The notes: generated from the letters alone by a model not told the origin. A stretch of 21,579 nucleotides of DNA from Hydrogenimonas sp. (GCA_015494675.1 WGAW01000162.1:1-21579), one strand, 5' to 3'. Positions 8,191 through 16,059 are shown, counted from the stretch's first letter. Numbers and translations are program-made.

Positions 8191-9498
8191 TCAGTAGAGA
8201 CCTAACATCTCGAACTGGATATACCAGAGAATCATGGAGAGGATATATCCCGCAAGGACGGTCCAGGCCAGCCTCATGTGGGCTCCGAAAGTGTAGATGC
8301 CGCGAAGACGCCCCATCACACCCACGCCCGCGGCCGATCCGAAGCTTATGAGACTTCCTCCGATACCTGCCGTAAGAGTGACCAGCAGCCACTGGTCGAT
8401 GCCCATCTCAGGACTTGCCTTCAGTATCGCGCTCATGACCGGTACGTTGTCGACGATCGCCGATATGAACCCGACGCCTATGTTCGCCGCTGTCGGCCCA
8501 ACAAGGCCGTAAAGGTCGTGGACGTACTCGAGATACCCGAGATAGTGCAGAGCCCCGACGGCGGAGAGGATTCCGAAAAAGAAGAGCAGCGTATCGTTTT
8601 CGACCTTTTTCATATTTACGAATACGTCGTAACCTCCCTGGCCTCTATGTTTGAGCTTGAAGGAGTGAAGTTTCAGAAGCGATAGACCGAACATCATGCC
8701 CCACATCGCCGGAAAGTGGAAAAACTGATGGCCCAATACCGCGATGGCTATAGTGAAAGCACCGAGCCAAATAACCGTCTTGCCCCCCTCCTTCATATGC
8801 GGCACCTCTTCCGTCTCCAGATCGAAGTGCGGCTCTCCGTCGGGCACGTAACGGCTCAGAAGCCATGCCGTAAGAACCCATCCCGCAATAGAGGGTACGA
8901 ACAGGTAAAGGAAATCCACGAACTCCCCTTTGCCCGCGGTCCACGCCATCAGTGTCGTGATATCGCCGAACGGACTCCATGCACCGCCTGCATTGGCGGC
9001 CACGACGATGTTTACCGCACCCGCGACGAGAAAGGGTCTGTTCTCTTTGTCTATGGTAAAGAGTACGGTAGAGAGAATGAGCGCCGTCGTAAGGTTGTCG
9101 GCTACCGGAGAGATGAAAAAGGCGAGCAGGCCGGTCAACCAGAAGAGCTTCTTGTAGCTGTAGCCTTTGGAGACGAGTTTGTATTTGAGTACGTCAAAGA
9201 CCTTCCGCTCTATCAGCGTCTCGATGAATGTCATCGCCACAAAGAGGAAGAAAAATATCTCGGCTATCTCGAGGATAAGTTTCTGCATCTCGTCATGAAG
9301 AGGGTCGGGATCCAGACCGTTTACGGCGAAGTATACGCCTATCAGCATGAACATGAAGGTTCCGGCAAAAAGTGCCGGCTTCGCCTTGTTTATCTCGTAC
9401 TTCTCTTCTGTAGCGATAAAATAGTAGGCAATAACGAATATAGCGAGATCGATTATGCCTACCCATGTGGTCGTCAGGTGCATGGTCGCTTCGTGCAT
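8191..9498 (-). CDS. nhaD: NhaD-type sodium/proton antiporter
   Basis: Encodes 435 residues with roughly eleven to thirteen membrane helices. NhaD exchanges cytoplasmic sodium (or lithium) for external protons. Family marks visible in order are FFLFVAMTFIETLIERKVFD, PVADNLTTALILSTVLFTID, the NAGGAWSPFGDITTLMAW loop, VGFISAIVDNVPVMSAIL, and GSLISFGSAAGVGVMGR near the end. The two buried Asp-Asn pairs (ADNLTTAL and VDNVPVMS) are the likely ion-binding sites. I chose the ATG at 9498 because AAGGA stands six bases ahead; a second in-frame ATG is at 9483. It is a single-gene unit with its own promoter candidate. NhaD fits a marine or brackish lifestyle. Confidence 0.95.
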   Translation of the reverse strand: MHEATMHLTTTWVGIIDLAIFVIAYYFIATEEKYEINKAKPALFAGTFMFMLIGVYFAVNGLDPDPLHDEMQKLILEIAEIFFFLFVAMTFIETLIERKVFDVLKYKLVSKGYSYKKLFWLTGLLAFFISPVADNLTTALILSTVLFTIDKENRPFLVAGAVNIVVAANAGGAWSPFGDITTLMAWTAGKGEFVDFLYLFVPSIAGWVLTAWLLSRYVPDGEPHFDLETEEVPHMKEGGKTVIWLGAFTIAIAVLGHQFFHFPAMWGMMFGLSLLKLHSFKLKHRGQGGYDVFVNMKKVENDTLLFFFGILSAVGALHYLGYLEYVHDLYGLVGPTAANIGVGFISAIVDNVPVMSAILKASPEMGIDQWLLVTLTAGIGGSLISFGSAAGVGVMGRLRGIYTFGAHMRLAWTVLAGYILSMILWYIQFEMLGLY

Positions 9499-9529
9499 CT
9501 TTTTCCTTTTCGATTGATTATCGTTTTGC

Positions 9530-9535
9530 GTTATA
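9530..9535 (-). promoter_or_regulatory. Candidate -10 element for nhaD
   Basis: TATAAC on the minus strand (CACTATAACGC), about 32 bases ahead of the nhaD ATG; the start would be near 9523. GATAAT slightly downstream (9517-9522) is an alternative. Confidence 0.4.
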
Positions 9536-9566
9536 GTGGATTAAATATCGTCACTCCGGCAAATCT

Positions 9567-9582
9567 GTGTAGTATCTTACAC
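9567..9582. repeat. Short inverted repeat upstream of nhaD
   Basis: GTGTA-GTATCT-TACAC, a perfect 5-base inverted repeat with a 6-base spacer. It sits 32 bases upstream of the nhaD -10 candidate, which would place it around positions -44 to -59 of that promoter. This position suits a regulator operator, but the repeat is short enough to occur by chance. It could instead be a small hairpin after nadB. Confidence 0.25.
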
Positions 9583-9620
9583 CTTTGCGCAAAAACTCTT
9601 AGTTCAGTATGAACGCCCGC

Positions 9621-11078
9621 CTACTCATTCAGTATATAGTGTGCGCCGACCGACTCTCTTCTTGCCAGCGCACTTTCGATTATGTTGCGCGCGGTTTTAA
9701 GACGCAGCGCCAGCAGGCGACCTATCGTCAAATGCTGTACATCGTCTACGAAATCGAGCGCACGCTTCAGACCGGAGCGCGTGCGTACGATTCCCACCTC
9801 CTGCCACATCGTCCTTCTGAGGCGCTGCTTCAAAATCGTGTCGTCCTTTTCTATAAGAGCACCCTTGAACTCCGCAAAAGGCGGCTTGTGGCTCCACGAG
9901 AAGGCTTCTGCATTGAGCCTGAGCGCCGCGCGCCTTCCGAATACCAACCCCTCCAGCAGAGAGTTGCTTGCAAGCCTGTTGGCGCCGTGGACACCGGTAC
10001 TCGCCGCCTCTCCGACGACAAATAGATTCTCCAGTCCCGGCACACGGCCGTCGAGGTCGCATACTATTCCGCCGATAGCGTAATGGAACGCCGGAGATAT
10101 CGGAACGAGGTCGTGCGGCAGGTTGAAACCCAGGCCCGCAAGCGCATTTTTAATGTTAGGGAACCTGTGGGCGAAAAACTCCTCTTCGAACATATCCATC
10201 TTTAGGAAAACGCGGCTCTCGCTCCTCTTTTTGTAATCGAAAACCGCCCTGCTGACTATATCTCTGGGTGCAAGCTCCCCGCGCTCGTCGTAATCGAAGA
10301 GGAATCTCCTGCCCTCTTCGTCGACTATCTGGGCCCCTTCACCCCTAAGCGCTTCCGTCAACAGCTGTTTTCTTGCCCACGGGTTGTCTACATAGACGGT
10401 CGGATGGAACTGCATCATCTCCATCATGTCGAGCTTTATGCCGCGCTCGAGGCATATGCCGTGGATATCGGAGCTTATCGTGCGTGAATTGGTGTGGTAG
10501 GCGTAGAGACTTCCGACTCCGCCGCTCGCTATGATTATGTTGTCTGCGTAGAGCTCTTTTATCTCGTTGTTTATCAGGGCCCTCAATCCGTAACAGGTGT
10601 CTCCCGAGCGCATAAGGTCGAAGACCCTCGCGTTGTATATGAACGGGTGGGGGTTGATCTTCATAAGGAACCGGTGTAGGTAGCGACCGGTCGCGTCGCC
10701 GCCCGCATGGAGTATGCGCGGACGGCTGTGCGCCGCCTCTTTGGTGTACTGCAGCCTTCCGTTCCCGTCGCGGTCGAACTCGAAGCCTCGCCCTATGAGA
10801 TCCGGTATCACCTCCAGGCTCTCTTCGACCATCACTCGGACCGCCTCTTCGTTGCAAAGGCCGGCACCGGCGTTAAGCGTATCTTTGATGTGCGACTCCA
10901 CATCCTCTTCGTCCACCGCGGCCGCGACACCACCCTGCGCATAGAAGGTATTGCACTCCCAGGGGATATCCTTGCACAGAATGAGAACGTCCCTCTCTCT
11001 CGGTATGTGAAGCGCCGCATAGAGACCGGCTATGCCGGCTCCTATTATTATGACATCATATTTCGTGCTGGTTTTCAT
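9621..11078 (-). CDS. nadB: L-aspartate oxidase
   Basis: Encodes 485 residues. NadB oxidises L-aspartate to iminoaspartate, which NadA condenses with dihydroxyacetone phosphate to quinolinate, the first steps of de novo NAD synthesis. The N-terminal FAD-binding motif DVIIIGAGIAGLYAAL (G13-x-G15-x-x-G18) is followed by the substrate region FYAQGGVAAAVDEEDVESH, the RPRILHAGGDATGR segment, HYAIGGIVCDLDGRVPGLENLFVVGE, and TGVHGANRLASNSLLEGLVFGRRA. A reading from 11132 would add 18 residues that belong to an upstream gene in another frame. The ATG at 11078 (MKTSTKYDVI) is correct for the family and overlaps the stop of the small lipoprotein gene in ATGA. It is somewhat shorter than E. coli NadB (540). 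Confidence 0.96.
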   Translation of the reverse strand: MKTSTKYDVIIIGAGIAGLYAALHIPRERDVLILCKDIPWECNTFYAQGGVAAAVDEEDVESHIKDTLNAGAGLCNEEAVRVMVEESLEVIPDLIGRGFEFDRDGNGRLQYTKEAAHSRPRILHAGGDATGRYLHRFLMKINPHPFIYNARVFDLMRSGDTCYGLRALINNEIKELYADNIIIASGGVGSLYAYHTNSRTISSDIHGICLERGIKLDMMEMMQFHPTVYVDNPWARKQLLTEALRGEGAQIVDEEGRRFLFDYDERGELAPRDIVSRAVFDYKKRSESRVFLKMDMFEEEFFAHRFPNIKNALAGLGFNLPHDLVPISPAFHYAIGGIVCDLDGRVPGLENLFVVGEAASTGVHGANRLASNSLLEGLVFGRRAALRLNAEAFSWSHKPPFAEFKGALIEKDDTILKQRLRRTMWQEVGIVRTRSGLKRALDFVDDVQHLTIGRLLALRLKTARNIIESALARRESVGAHYILNE

Positions 11079-11212
11079 TTTCCGACACTCTCTTTCTCTT
11101 TCGGATAGTAGGGCGGCTTTTTGTAACCGCACCCTGCACTACCGATTAGAAGCAGTGAAAGAAGTGATGATATAATTACGGTATGAAAAAAGTTGAAACG
11201 GTTATCGATCAT
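11075..11212 (-). CDS. Tiny lipoprotein resembling LptM (YifL)
   Basis: A 45-residue reading frame. The n-region MIDNRFNFFHT contains arginine; the hydrophobic core VIISSLLSLLLIG leads to a lipobox SAGC, and the mature part begins CGYKKPPYYP and ends KEKESVGK. The C-G-x-K-x-P-x-Y-x-P pattern after the lipid cysteine matches LptM (E. coli YifL, CGLKGPLYFP), a small outer-membrane lipoprotein that binds the LptD barrel and helps its disulfides mature. The stop overlaps the nadB ATG by four bases (ATGA), good evidence for translation. The ATG at 11212 overlaps the first 30 bases of the divergent DUF721 gene. No ATG, GTG or TTG exists nearer the signal peptide. The ribosome site is weak (GAGAGC). 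Lipoprotein nature is strongly suggested; the LptM role is inferred from the motif. Confidence 0.72.
   Translation of the reverse strand: MIDNRFNFFHTVIISSLLSLLLIGSAGCGYKKPPYYPKEKESVGK
11171..11176 (+). promoter_or_regulatory. -10 element abutting the DUF721 gene start
   Basis: Perfect TATAAT followed by only six bases (TACGGT) before the ATG at 11183. Transcription would begin at or within a base of the ATG. No Shine-Dalgarno sequence precedes the ATG, so the mRNA may be leaderless. It also lies inside the antisense small lipoprotein gene. Confidence 0.5.
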
Positions 11213-11626
11213 CTGCTCTCACAGCCGGTTTATGCGGTGTTGCGGCAACAGAACTGTTTCAGGCTCATAAAAAAAGCTCTTCCGCCGAACCTGCAAAACG
11301 GCATCCTTTTCATTTATGTAAAAAAGGGGATCCTCTTTTTCGCTCTGAAGCATCCCGCCTATAAAATGGAATTTGATTATAAGCTCTCTTTAATTAAGAA
11401 CCTATTAAGCACCCTTCCGCCGCTTCGTGAGGCTTGCGGCGCCCATGAGATTCGCGACATCAGAGCCTTCGTCTCGAGGTTCGCCCCCGAACCCGCAGAG
11501 AGTCCGCAGAGCGTTCCGCACTACAGAGAGAGAGCCCGCGGCAGCTTCGATATCAGATGCAAAAACGAGAGAGTCAAAAAGGAGTTCGAGTCGTTAAAAG
11601 AGACCATAAAATGCTCCGGACACTGA
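11183..11626 (+). CDS. DUF721 / DciA-like protein
   Basis: Encodes 147 residues. The central part, KKALPPNLQNGILFIYVKKG followed by ILFFALKHPAYKMEFDYK and LIKNLLSTL, has the shape of the DUF721 fold: a short leader, a beta hairpin carrying hydrophobic residues, then a helix. DUF721 includes DciA, the ancestral loader or stabiliser of the replicative helicase DnaB. The C-terminal third (from about 95) is charged and probably disordered. The assignment rests on the pattern, not on an alignment. The gene overlaps uvrC by 16 bases, so replication and repair functions may be co-expressed. There is no ribosome site, but a TATAAT sits directly upstream, suggesting leaderless translation. The alternative is a lineage-specific hypothetical protein. 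Confidence 0.7.
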   Translation: MKKVETVIDHLLSQPVYAVLRQQNCFRLIKKALPPNLQNGILFIYVKKGILFFALKHPAYKMEFDYKLSLIKNLLSTLPPLREACGAHEIRDIRAFVSRFAPEPAESPQSVPHYRERARGSFDIRCKNERVKKEFESLKETIKCSGH

Positions 11627-13410
11627 AAAACCTTCCCGAGGGACCGGGAGTCTACCAATATTTCGACCGTGAGGGGAGGCTGCTTTACGTAGGAAAGGCG
11701 AAGAGTCTGAAGAAGAGGGTCAGGAGCTACTTCAGGCTCTCGCCCGAAGTGGCGCCGGCACCGAATCTGGGGGCCAGAATCTACAGGATGGTGAGCCAGA
11801 CAGCCAGGATCGAGACAATCGTTACACAGAGCGAAAGCGACGCGCTGCTCCTGGAAAACTCCCTGATAAAGCAGCTCAAACCCAAGTATAACATCCTGCT
11901 GCGCGACGACAAAACCTACCCCTACATCTACATAGACCTGAGCCTGCCGTTTCCGAGATTCGAACTGACGAGAAAGGTGGTCAAAGGAAAAAGAGTCAAA
12001 TATTTCGGACCGTTTCCTACAGGGGCGAAGGCTATTCTCTCTTCGCTCTACGAACTTGTGCCCCTCGTGCAGAAAAAGGGGTGCCTCAAAGGCAAAAAAG
12101 CGTGTCTGTTTTACCAGATCGGGCGGTGCGCCGCACCGTGTGAAGGGAAAATCGACGAAACAGGATATTCGAAGCTGATCGAAGAGGCCCTCGGTTACAT
12201 CCACAACAAAAAGAGGCTGATCAACGCGTTGAAACGCAAAATGGAGCACTACGCGGAGTCGATGCGCTTCGAAGAGGCTGCCGAAATCCGCGACCGAATC
12301 GAGGCGATAGGAAAGATCGAAGAGTTCTCGAGCGCGGACCTCGCCAAACTCGAAGATCTCGACATCTTCACGGTCGGTTTCGACGAAAACGACGGGGTGA
12401 TTGTCAGGATGTTCATGCGCGAAGGTAAAATCGTAGCCTCCAGCCATACACACTTCATGGTGGAAGGGGAGACCGATATTCAGGAGATCTACAGGCGCGC
12501 CGTATTGGAGTTCTACGGGCCGGAGACGCCGTTTACGGCAAAGACGGTGGTTACGGCACACACCCTCGAGGATGCGGCCCAACTCTCCGATCTGCTCAGC
12601 ATAAGGGTCGGAAAAAGGGTCTCGATAGTCTCACCGAAAAGAGGAGACAAAAAGCGACTCGTAGAGCTTGGTCTGCAAAATGCGGCGGAACTTTTGAAGC
12701 AGCACAAAAAGAGACCTGAATCCGAAATCGAGAAGCGGATCGCCGAACTGCTTGATATCCCGGTCCCTCAGAGGATAGAGGTCTTCGACAACTCCCACCT
12801 CATGGGGAAAGCCGCCGTGGGAGCGATGGTGGTGATGCATCGGCAGAGGTGGGAAAAAGAGAGTTACAGGCACTACAACCTTAGCTCTAAGGATGAGTAT
12901 GGACAGATGCGGGAGATGCTGAGCAGGAGAATCGAATCGTTCGACAAAAACCCTCCTCCGGATCTTTGGGTGATCGACGGCGGAGAGACACTCAGGAGAT
13001 TGGCGGACGATCTACTGAAAGAGGCCGAAGTCAACCTGCCGGTAGTCGCAATCGCAAAGGAGAAGATAGACGCCAAGGCGCACCGGGCCAAAGGCGCGGC
13101 GAAAGATATACTCCATACACCCAAAGGCGAGATGCGCCTGATGAGCACGGATGTCAGACTGCAGTGGTTCCAGCGCCTTCGCGACGAAGCGCACCGTTTC
13201 GCGATATCGTTTCATAAAAAACAGCGCCTGAAAGAGGATAGAGAGGTATCTCTACTGAAAATAAAAGGGATAGGACCGGCGAAAGTGAAGCGGCTTCTCG
13301 ACTTTTTCGGCTCTTTCGAAGCGATAAGAGATGCCGGCATGGAAGAGCTCCGCACCGTATTGAGCGAAAAGGATGCCGCATCACTTTACACCCACTTGAA
13401 AAATGTTTAA
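11611..13410 (+). CDS. uvrC: Excinuclease ABC subunit C
   Basis: Encodes 599 residues. UvrC makes the 3' and 5' cuts around DNA lesions after UvrAB recognition. The N-terminal GIY-YIG nuclease is seen in GPGVYQYFDREGRLLYVGKA. A cysteine cluster C158, C165, C173, C177 (CLKGKKAC...GRCAAPC) fits the iron-sulfur cluster now known in UvrC. The UVR domain that contacts UvrB is KMEHYAESMRFEEAAEIRDR. The RNase H-like nuclease carries D393 (VFDNSHLMG) and D456 (WVIDGGE). Helix-hairpin-helix repeats close the protein (LLKIKGIGPAKVKRLL). An upstream in-frame start at 11557 lies inside the preceding gene and gives non-family sequence; ATG 11611 (MLRTLKNLPEGPGVY) is preferred. Confidence 0.97.
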   Translation: MLRTLKNLPEGPGVYQYFDREGRLLYVGKAKSLKKRVRSYFRLSPEVAPAPNLGARIYRMVSQTARIETIVTQSESDALLLENSLIKQLKPKYNILLRDDKTYPYIYIDLSLPFPRFELTRKVVKGKRVKYFGPFPTGAKAILSSLYELVPLVQKKGCLKGKKACLFYQIGRCAAPCEGKIDETGYSKLIEEALGYIHNKKRLINALKRKMEHYAESMRFEEAAEIRDRIEAIGKIEEFSSADLAKLEDLDIFTVGFDENDGVIVRMFMREGKIVASSHTHFMVEGETDIQEIYRRAVLEFYGPETPFTAKTVVTAHTLEDAAQLSDLLSIRVGKRVSIVSPKRGDKKRLVELGLQNAAELLKQHKKRPESEIEKRIAELLDIPVPQRIEVFDNSHLMGKAAVGAMVVMHRQRWEKESYRHYNLSSKDEYGQMREMLSRRIESFDKNPPPDLWVIDGGETLRRLADDLLKEAEVNLPVVAIAKEKIDAKAHRAKGAAKDILHTPKGEMRLMSTDVRLQWFQRLRDEAHRFAISFHKKQRLKEDREVSLLKIKGIGPAKVKRLLDFFGSFEAIRDAGMEELRTVLSEKDAASLYTHLKNV

Positions 13411-13495
13411 ATATACCGATAGTGGTAGAGATGTTTGGAATAAGCAAAACTCATAGATGTTTGTGCTATTATTTCAAAACTGAATTAAAAGATTT

Positions 13496-13501
13496 GATAA
13501 T
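13496..13501 (+). promoter_or_regulatory. Candidate promoter of the signalling operon
   Basis: TTGATAAT in the AT-rich 130-base gap after uvrC; the start would be near 13508, about 33 bases before the PAS gene, leaving GGAG as ribosome site. A second candidate, TATTAT at 13467-13472 after TGTGC, is about 30 bases further up. No uvrC terminator hairpin is visible. Confidence 0.38.
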
Positions 13502-13540
13502 ACCGTATTACAAATTATTCAGATTCGATATGGAGCCTAG

Positions 13541-13960
13541 ATGAAGAGACCGGAGCCGATTGACGAAGAGTATACGTTTGTCGACGGGATAATAATAAGC
13601 GAAACGGATTTAAACGGCATTATCACCTACGCCAACAGGAAATTCCTGGAGATCTCCGGCTATACAAAAGAGGAGCTGGTGGGTCAGCCGCACAGCATAA
13701 TACGCCATCCGGACATGCCGAAAGCCGCCTTTAAACAGATGTGGGATACCATTCAAGCCGATGAAGAGTGGACGGGTCTGGTTAAAAATTTACGTAAAGA
13801 TGGCCGATATTATTGGGTCAGCACTTTTATCAAACCGATCTACAAAGAGGGCAGGAAGGTTGGATATATTGCTGCCAGACATCCGGCCAAGCGTATCGAC
13901 ATCGAGACGATATCCCCAAAATACGCTCAGATGCTGGAAGAAGAGAAGAGAAAAGGATAA
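13541..13960 (+). CDS. Single PAS-domain redox sensor (Aer/CetB type)
   Basis: Encodes 139 residues, almost all one PAS domain. The stretch IIRHPDMPKAAFKQMWDTIQ (H56-P60 is HPDMP) and WTGLVKNLRKDGRYYWV closely match the FAD-binding PAS of the aerotaxis receptor Aer and of Campylobacter CetB, which report electron-transport or redox state. There is no membrane segment, HAMP or methyl-accepting domain, so the output must pass through a partner. A short charged tail ends the protein. The ribosome site GGAG lies five bases before the ATG. It is the first of five tightly packed signalling genes, and the likely partner is encoded two bases downstream. The PAS identity is firm; FAD binding and partner choice are inferred. 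Confidence 0.92.
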   Translation: MKRPEPIDEEYTFVDGIIISETDLNGIITYANRKFLEISGYTKEELVGQPHSIIRHPDMPKAAFKQMWDTIQADEEWTGLVKNLRKDGRYYWVSTFIKPIYKEGRKVGYIAARHPAKRIDIETISPKYAQMLEEEKRKG

Positions 13961-13962
13961 GC

Positions 13963-15648
13963 GTGCTAATCTATAGAAACGACGGCAAACTGTTCGGTAT
14001 CTCGAAAAAGGCTCTGAAGCTTGCCGGATATCACGACATAGAGCACTTCAACACCGAACACAACGATTACAGCGAACTTTTCGTCAAGCGTCCCGGATAT
14101 ATCTACAATTTTGAAAACTTCTCCTGGCTCAGCTTTCTGCGAAACGCGGGCAAAGAGCAGAAGAGAGTCATAATATCCACGAAAGACAACGCTTCGTACG
14201 AGTGCGAACTATCGATGGAGATTGTCTATCCTGTCGAGTTCGACGAAAATACACCCGAGTTTTTCTACCAGATAGAATTTGTCAACCTTAGGCTGAGTGA
14301 CGGGACCGCCTCCTCCGCTTTTGAAGATTTCGAAGAGAGCATGCCTGCCGAAGAGGCCTTCGAAGAGAAGATACTCGAAGAGACGTTTGCGAAGAGCCAT
14401 ACGGGCTTTGCCGCTTTGGAGGAGACAAAACCCCAAAGCGGCGCGGAACCGCTTTTGAAATCGGAGGAGAAGAGAGAGGAGGAGCGGAAGGAGTTCGACT
14501 TCTCCCTGGCTTTGGACTCTACCGAGAGTGCCGAACGGCCGTTCGAGCAAGAGAGTCAAAAGCCTGCCAGAAACGAAGAGCCGCTCGAAATGGTCGATTT
14601 CGAATTCGGAGAAAGCGAACAGAAAAAAGAGGAGCCCGAAAAGCCGCTCTTTGATACGGTTTCGGAAAACGGCGCAACGGAAGAGGAGCCGCTACCCTCA
14701 CCGGAAATAGGCCTGAAAATCGAGCATGAGGCGAACTCTTCAGAAGATGTGGAGCCGCTCTTTTTCGAAACAGAAGAAGAGAAAGAGGCGCACACCGAAG
14801 CCGCAGCGGGAGGCTCGGCACCGGTAACGGAAGCGAAAGAGCCGTCGATCGAGATGCCCGATATCAGAAAGGTCTCCGCCACTCTCGGGCTGCCCGAGAC
14901 TATGGTCAAGGCTTTCATAAAAGAGTTTGTCACGACATACATGGACGATCTGCCCGAGGTGAAAGCGGCGATGACTTCAGACAATATTCATATAGTGAAA
15001 AAAGAGGCTTTCAAACTCAAAGGTATCGCCGCCAACTTGAGAATGGAGCCCTTGACGGAGAAGCTCGAAGCTCTTATAAAGAGAGGGAATAAAAGCGACA
15101 TAGAGGAGATTTGGACCGAGATCGATGCCTATATGTATGCCCTCGCCTCCCTCTACGCACCCAACACCGCGCAAGAGATTGAGCCGCAACTCGAAGAGGA
15201 GGCCCGCATCGAAACGGCGCCGGAAGAGCCGGCCGCTCCGGATAGCATCGAGAAAGATAAGAGCGTTTCCGCTTCCGGGCCCTCTTCGAAACTCAAGCTC
15301 GAAGAGAAAGATACGGGCGCGTCGATAATATTCGATCCGAACGAGGCCGCAGAGGCTCTGGGGCTGCCCGAATCTCTGATTCTGGAGTTTGTCAACGACT
15401 TTATCGAGCAGGCCAGAGAGGAGATGAAGAGCTTCGAAAAGGCTTACGAAAAAGGCGATATAAGTACGATTAACGAAGTCGCCCATAAGCTCAAAGGTGT
15501 AGCCGCGAACCTGAGAATAGAGGACATGCGACAACTTATGGAGAATGTGCAGCATGCGCAAAATCCGAAGGAGGTCGAAAAAGAGCTGATAGAGTTCTAC
15601 CACAAGCTGGCGGCCCTGACTAAAATGATGGCAAAGGAGTACGCGTGA
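13963..15648 (+). CDS. Tandem Hpt phosphotransfer protein, first Hpt lacking its histidine
   Basis: Encodes 561 residues from a GTG start with AAGGAT ahead; a longer in-frame reading from 13813 only repeats PAS-gene sequence out of frame. Residues 1-110 form a compact domain of unknown family (GKLFGISKKALKLAGYHDIE, PGYIYNFENFSWLSFL), possibly PAS-like. Residues about 115-295 are an acidic, Glu-rich, low-complexity linker. The first Hpt is about 300-400, the second about 460-560. The second carries the phospho-accepting histidine H508 (AHKLKGVAANL). In the first the same place is F350 (AFKLKGIAANL), so it cannot be phosphorylated. The protein probably shuttles phosphate between the nearby hybrid kinase and the CheY-like regulator. 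Its stop overlaps the next gene (GTGA). Confidence 0.88.
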   Translation: MLIYRNDGKLFGISKKALKLAGYHDIEHFNTEHNDYSELFVKRPGYIYNFENFSWLSFLRNAGKEQKRVIISTKDNASYECELSMEIVYPVEFDENTPEFFYQIEFVNLRLSDGTASSAFEDFEESMPAEEAFEEKILEETFAKSHTGFAALEETKPQSGAEPLLKSEEKREEERKEFDFSLALDSTESAERPFEQESQKPARNEEPLEMVDFEFGESEQKKEEPEKPLFDTVSENGATEEEPLPSPEIGLKIEHEANSSEDVEPLFFETEEEKEAHTEAAAGGSAPVTEAKEPSIEMPDIRKVSATLGLPETMVKAFIKEFVTTYMDDLPEVKAAMTSDNIHIVKKEAFKLKGIAANLRMEPLTEKLEALIKRGNKSDIEEIWTEIDAYMYALASLYAPNTAQEIEPQLEEEARIETAPEEPAAPDSIEKDKSVSASGPSSKLKLEEKDTGASIIFDPNEAAEALGLPESLILEFVNDFIEQAREEMKSFEKAYEKGDISTINEVAHKLKGVAANLRIEDMRQLMENVQHAQNPKEVEKELIEFYHKLAALTKMMAKEYA

Positions 15649-16046
15649 AAAGAGGCCTCCTCGCGCTGCTGTTGATAGCTCCGGCACTGCTGTTTGCCAG
15701 CTATTTTTCCGACGGCATCCGCGCATACAAAACCGGAGACTACCCGAAAGCCAAAGAGATGCTGGAAAAAGCCGTGGCCGAAGAGGGGGCCGAACAGGCC
15801 CACTTCCTTCTGGGGCTGCTCTATCTCGAAGGCAAAGGTGTAAAGAAGGATCTCTTCAAAGCGAGAAAATATCTGCAAAAAGCGGTCAGCTTCGGAAACG
15901 TCAGAGCAAAATGCTTTCTTGCCGAAGCGAAGATTTTGAGCAGAAGCAAAGACAAGAAGACGATTCTCGTCCTTTTGAAAGAGGGTCAAAAGAGCGGAGC
16001 CGGCGAATGTGCGGCCATAGCGGCAAAATACAATATTCCATTATAA
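15645..16046 (+). CDS. Secreted Sel1/TPR-repeat protein
   Basis: Encodes 133 residues. A signal peptide (MKRGLLALLLIAPALLFA, cleavage near residue 18) is followed by about three helical repeats: YFSDGIRAYKTGDYPKAKEM, then the Sel1 form AHFLLGLLYLEGKGVKKDLF, KARKYLQKAVSFGNVRAKCF, and a weaker last repeat. It is periplasmic by prediction and may bind a protein partner, perhaps the periplasmic NIT domain of the kinase encoded 13 bases downstream. The GTG start overlaps the Hpt gene stop and has GGAG ahead, so translation is coupled. No catalytic residues are evident, and no lipobox, so it is likely soluble. Confidence 0.85.
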   Translation: MKRGLLALLLIAPALLFASYFSDGIRAYKTGDYPKAKEMLEKAVAEEGAEQAHFLLGLLYLEGKGVKKDLFKARKYLQKAVSFGNVRAKCFLAEAKILSRSKDKKTILVLLKEGQKSGAGECAAIAAKYNIPL

Positions 16047-16059
16047 CCAGAGGTGACTC

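Noticed and set aside
11079..11132. Extended N-terminus for nadB starting at 11132
   Set aside because: The added 18 residues do not resemble NadB and derive from the small lipoprotein gene in another frame; ATG 11078 gives the family N-terminus.
13813..13962. A longer start for the tandem Hpt protein
   Set aside because: The extra 50 codons are the PAS gene read out of frame; the GTG at 13963 has AAGGAT ahead and begins the recognisable domain.
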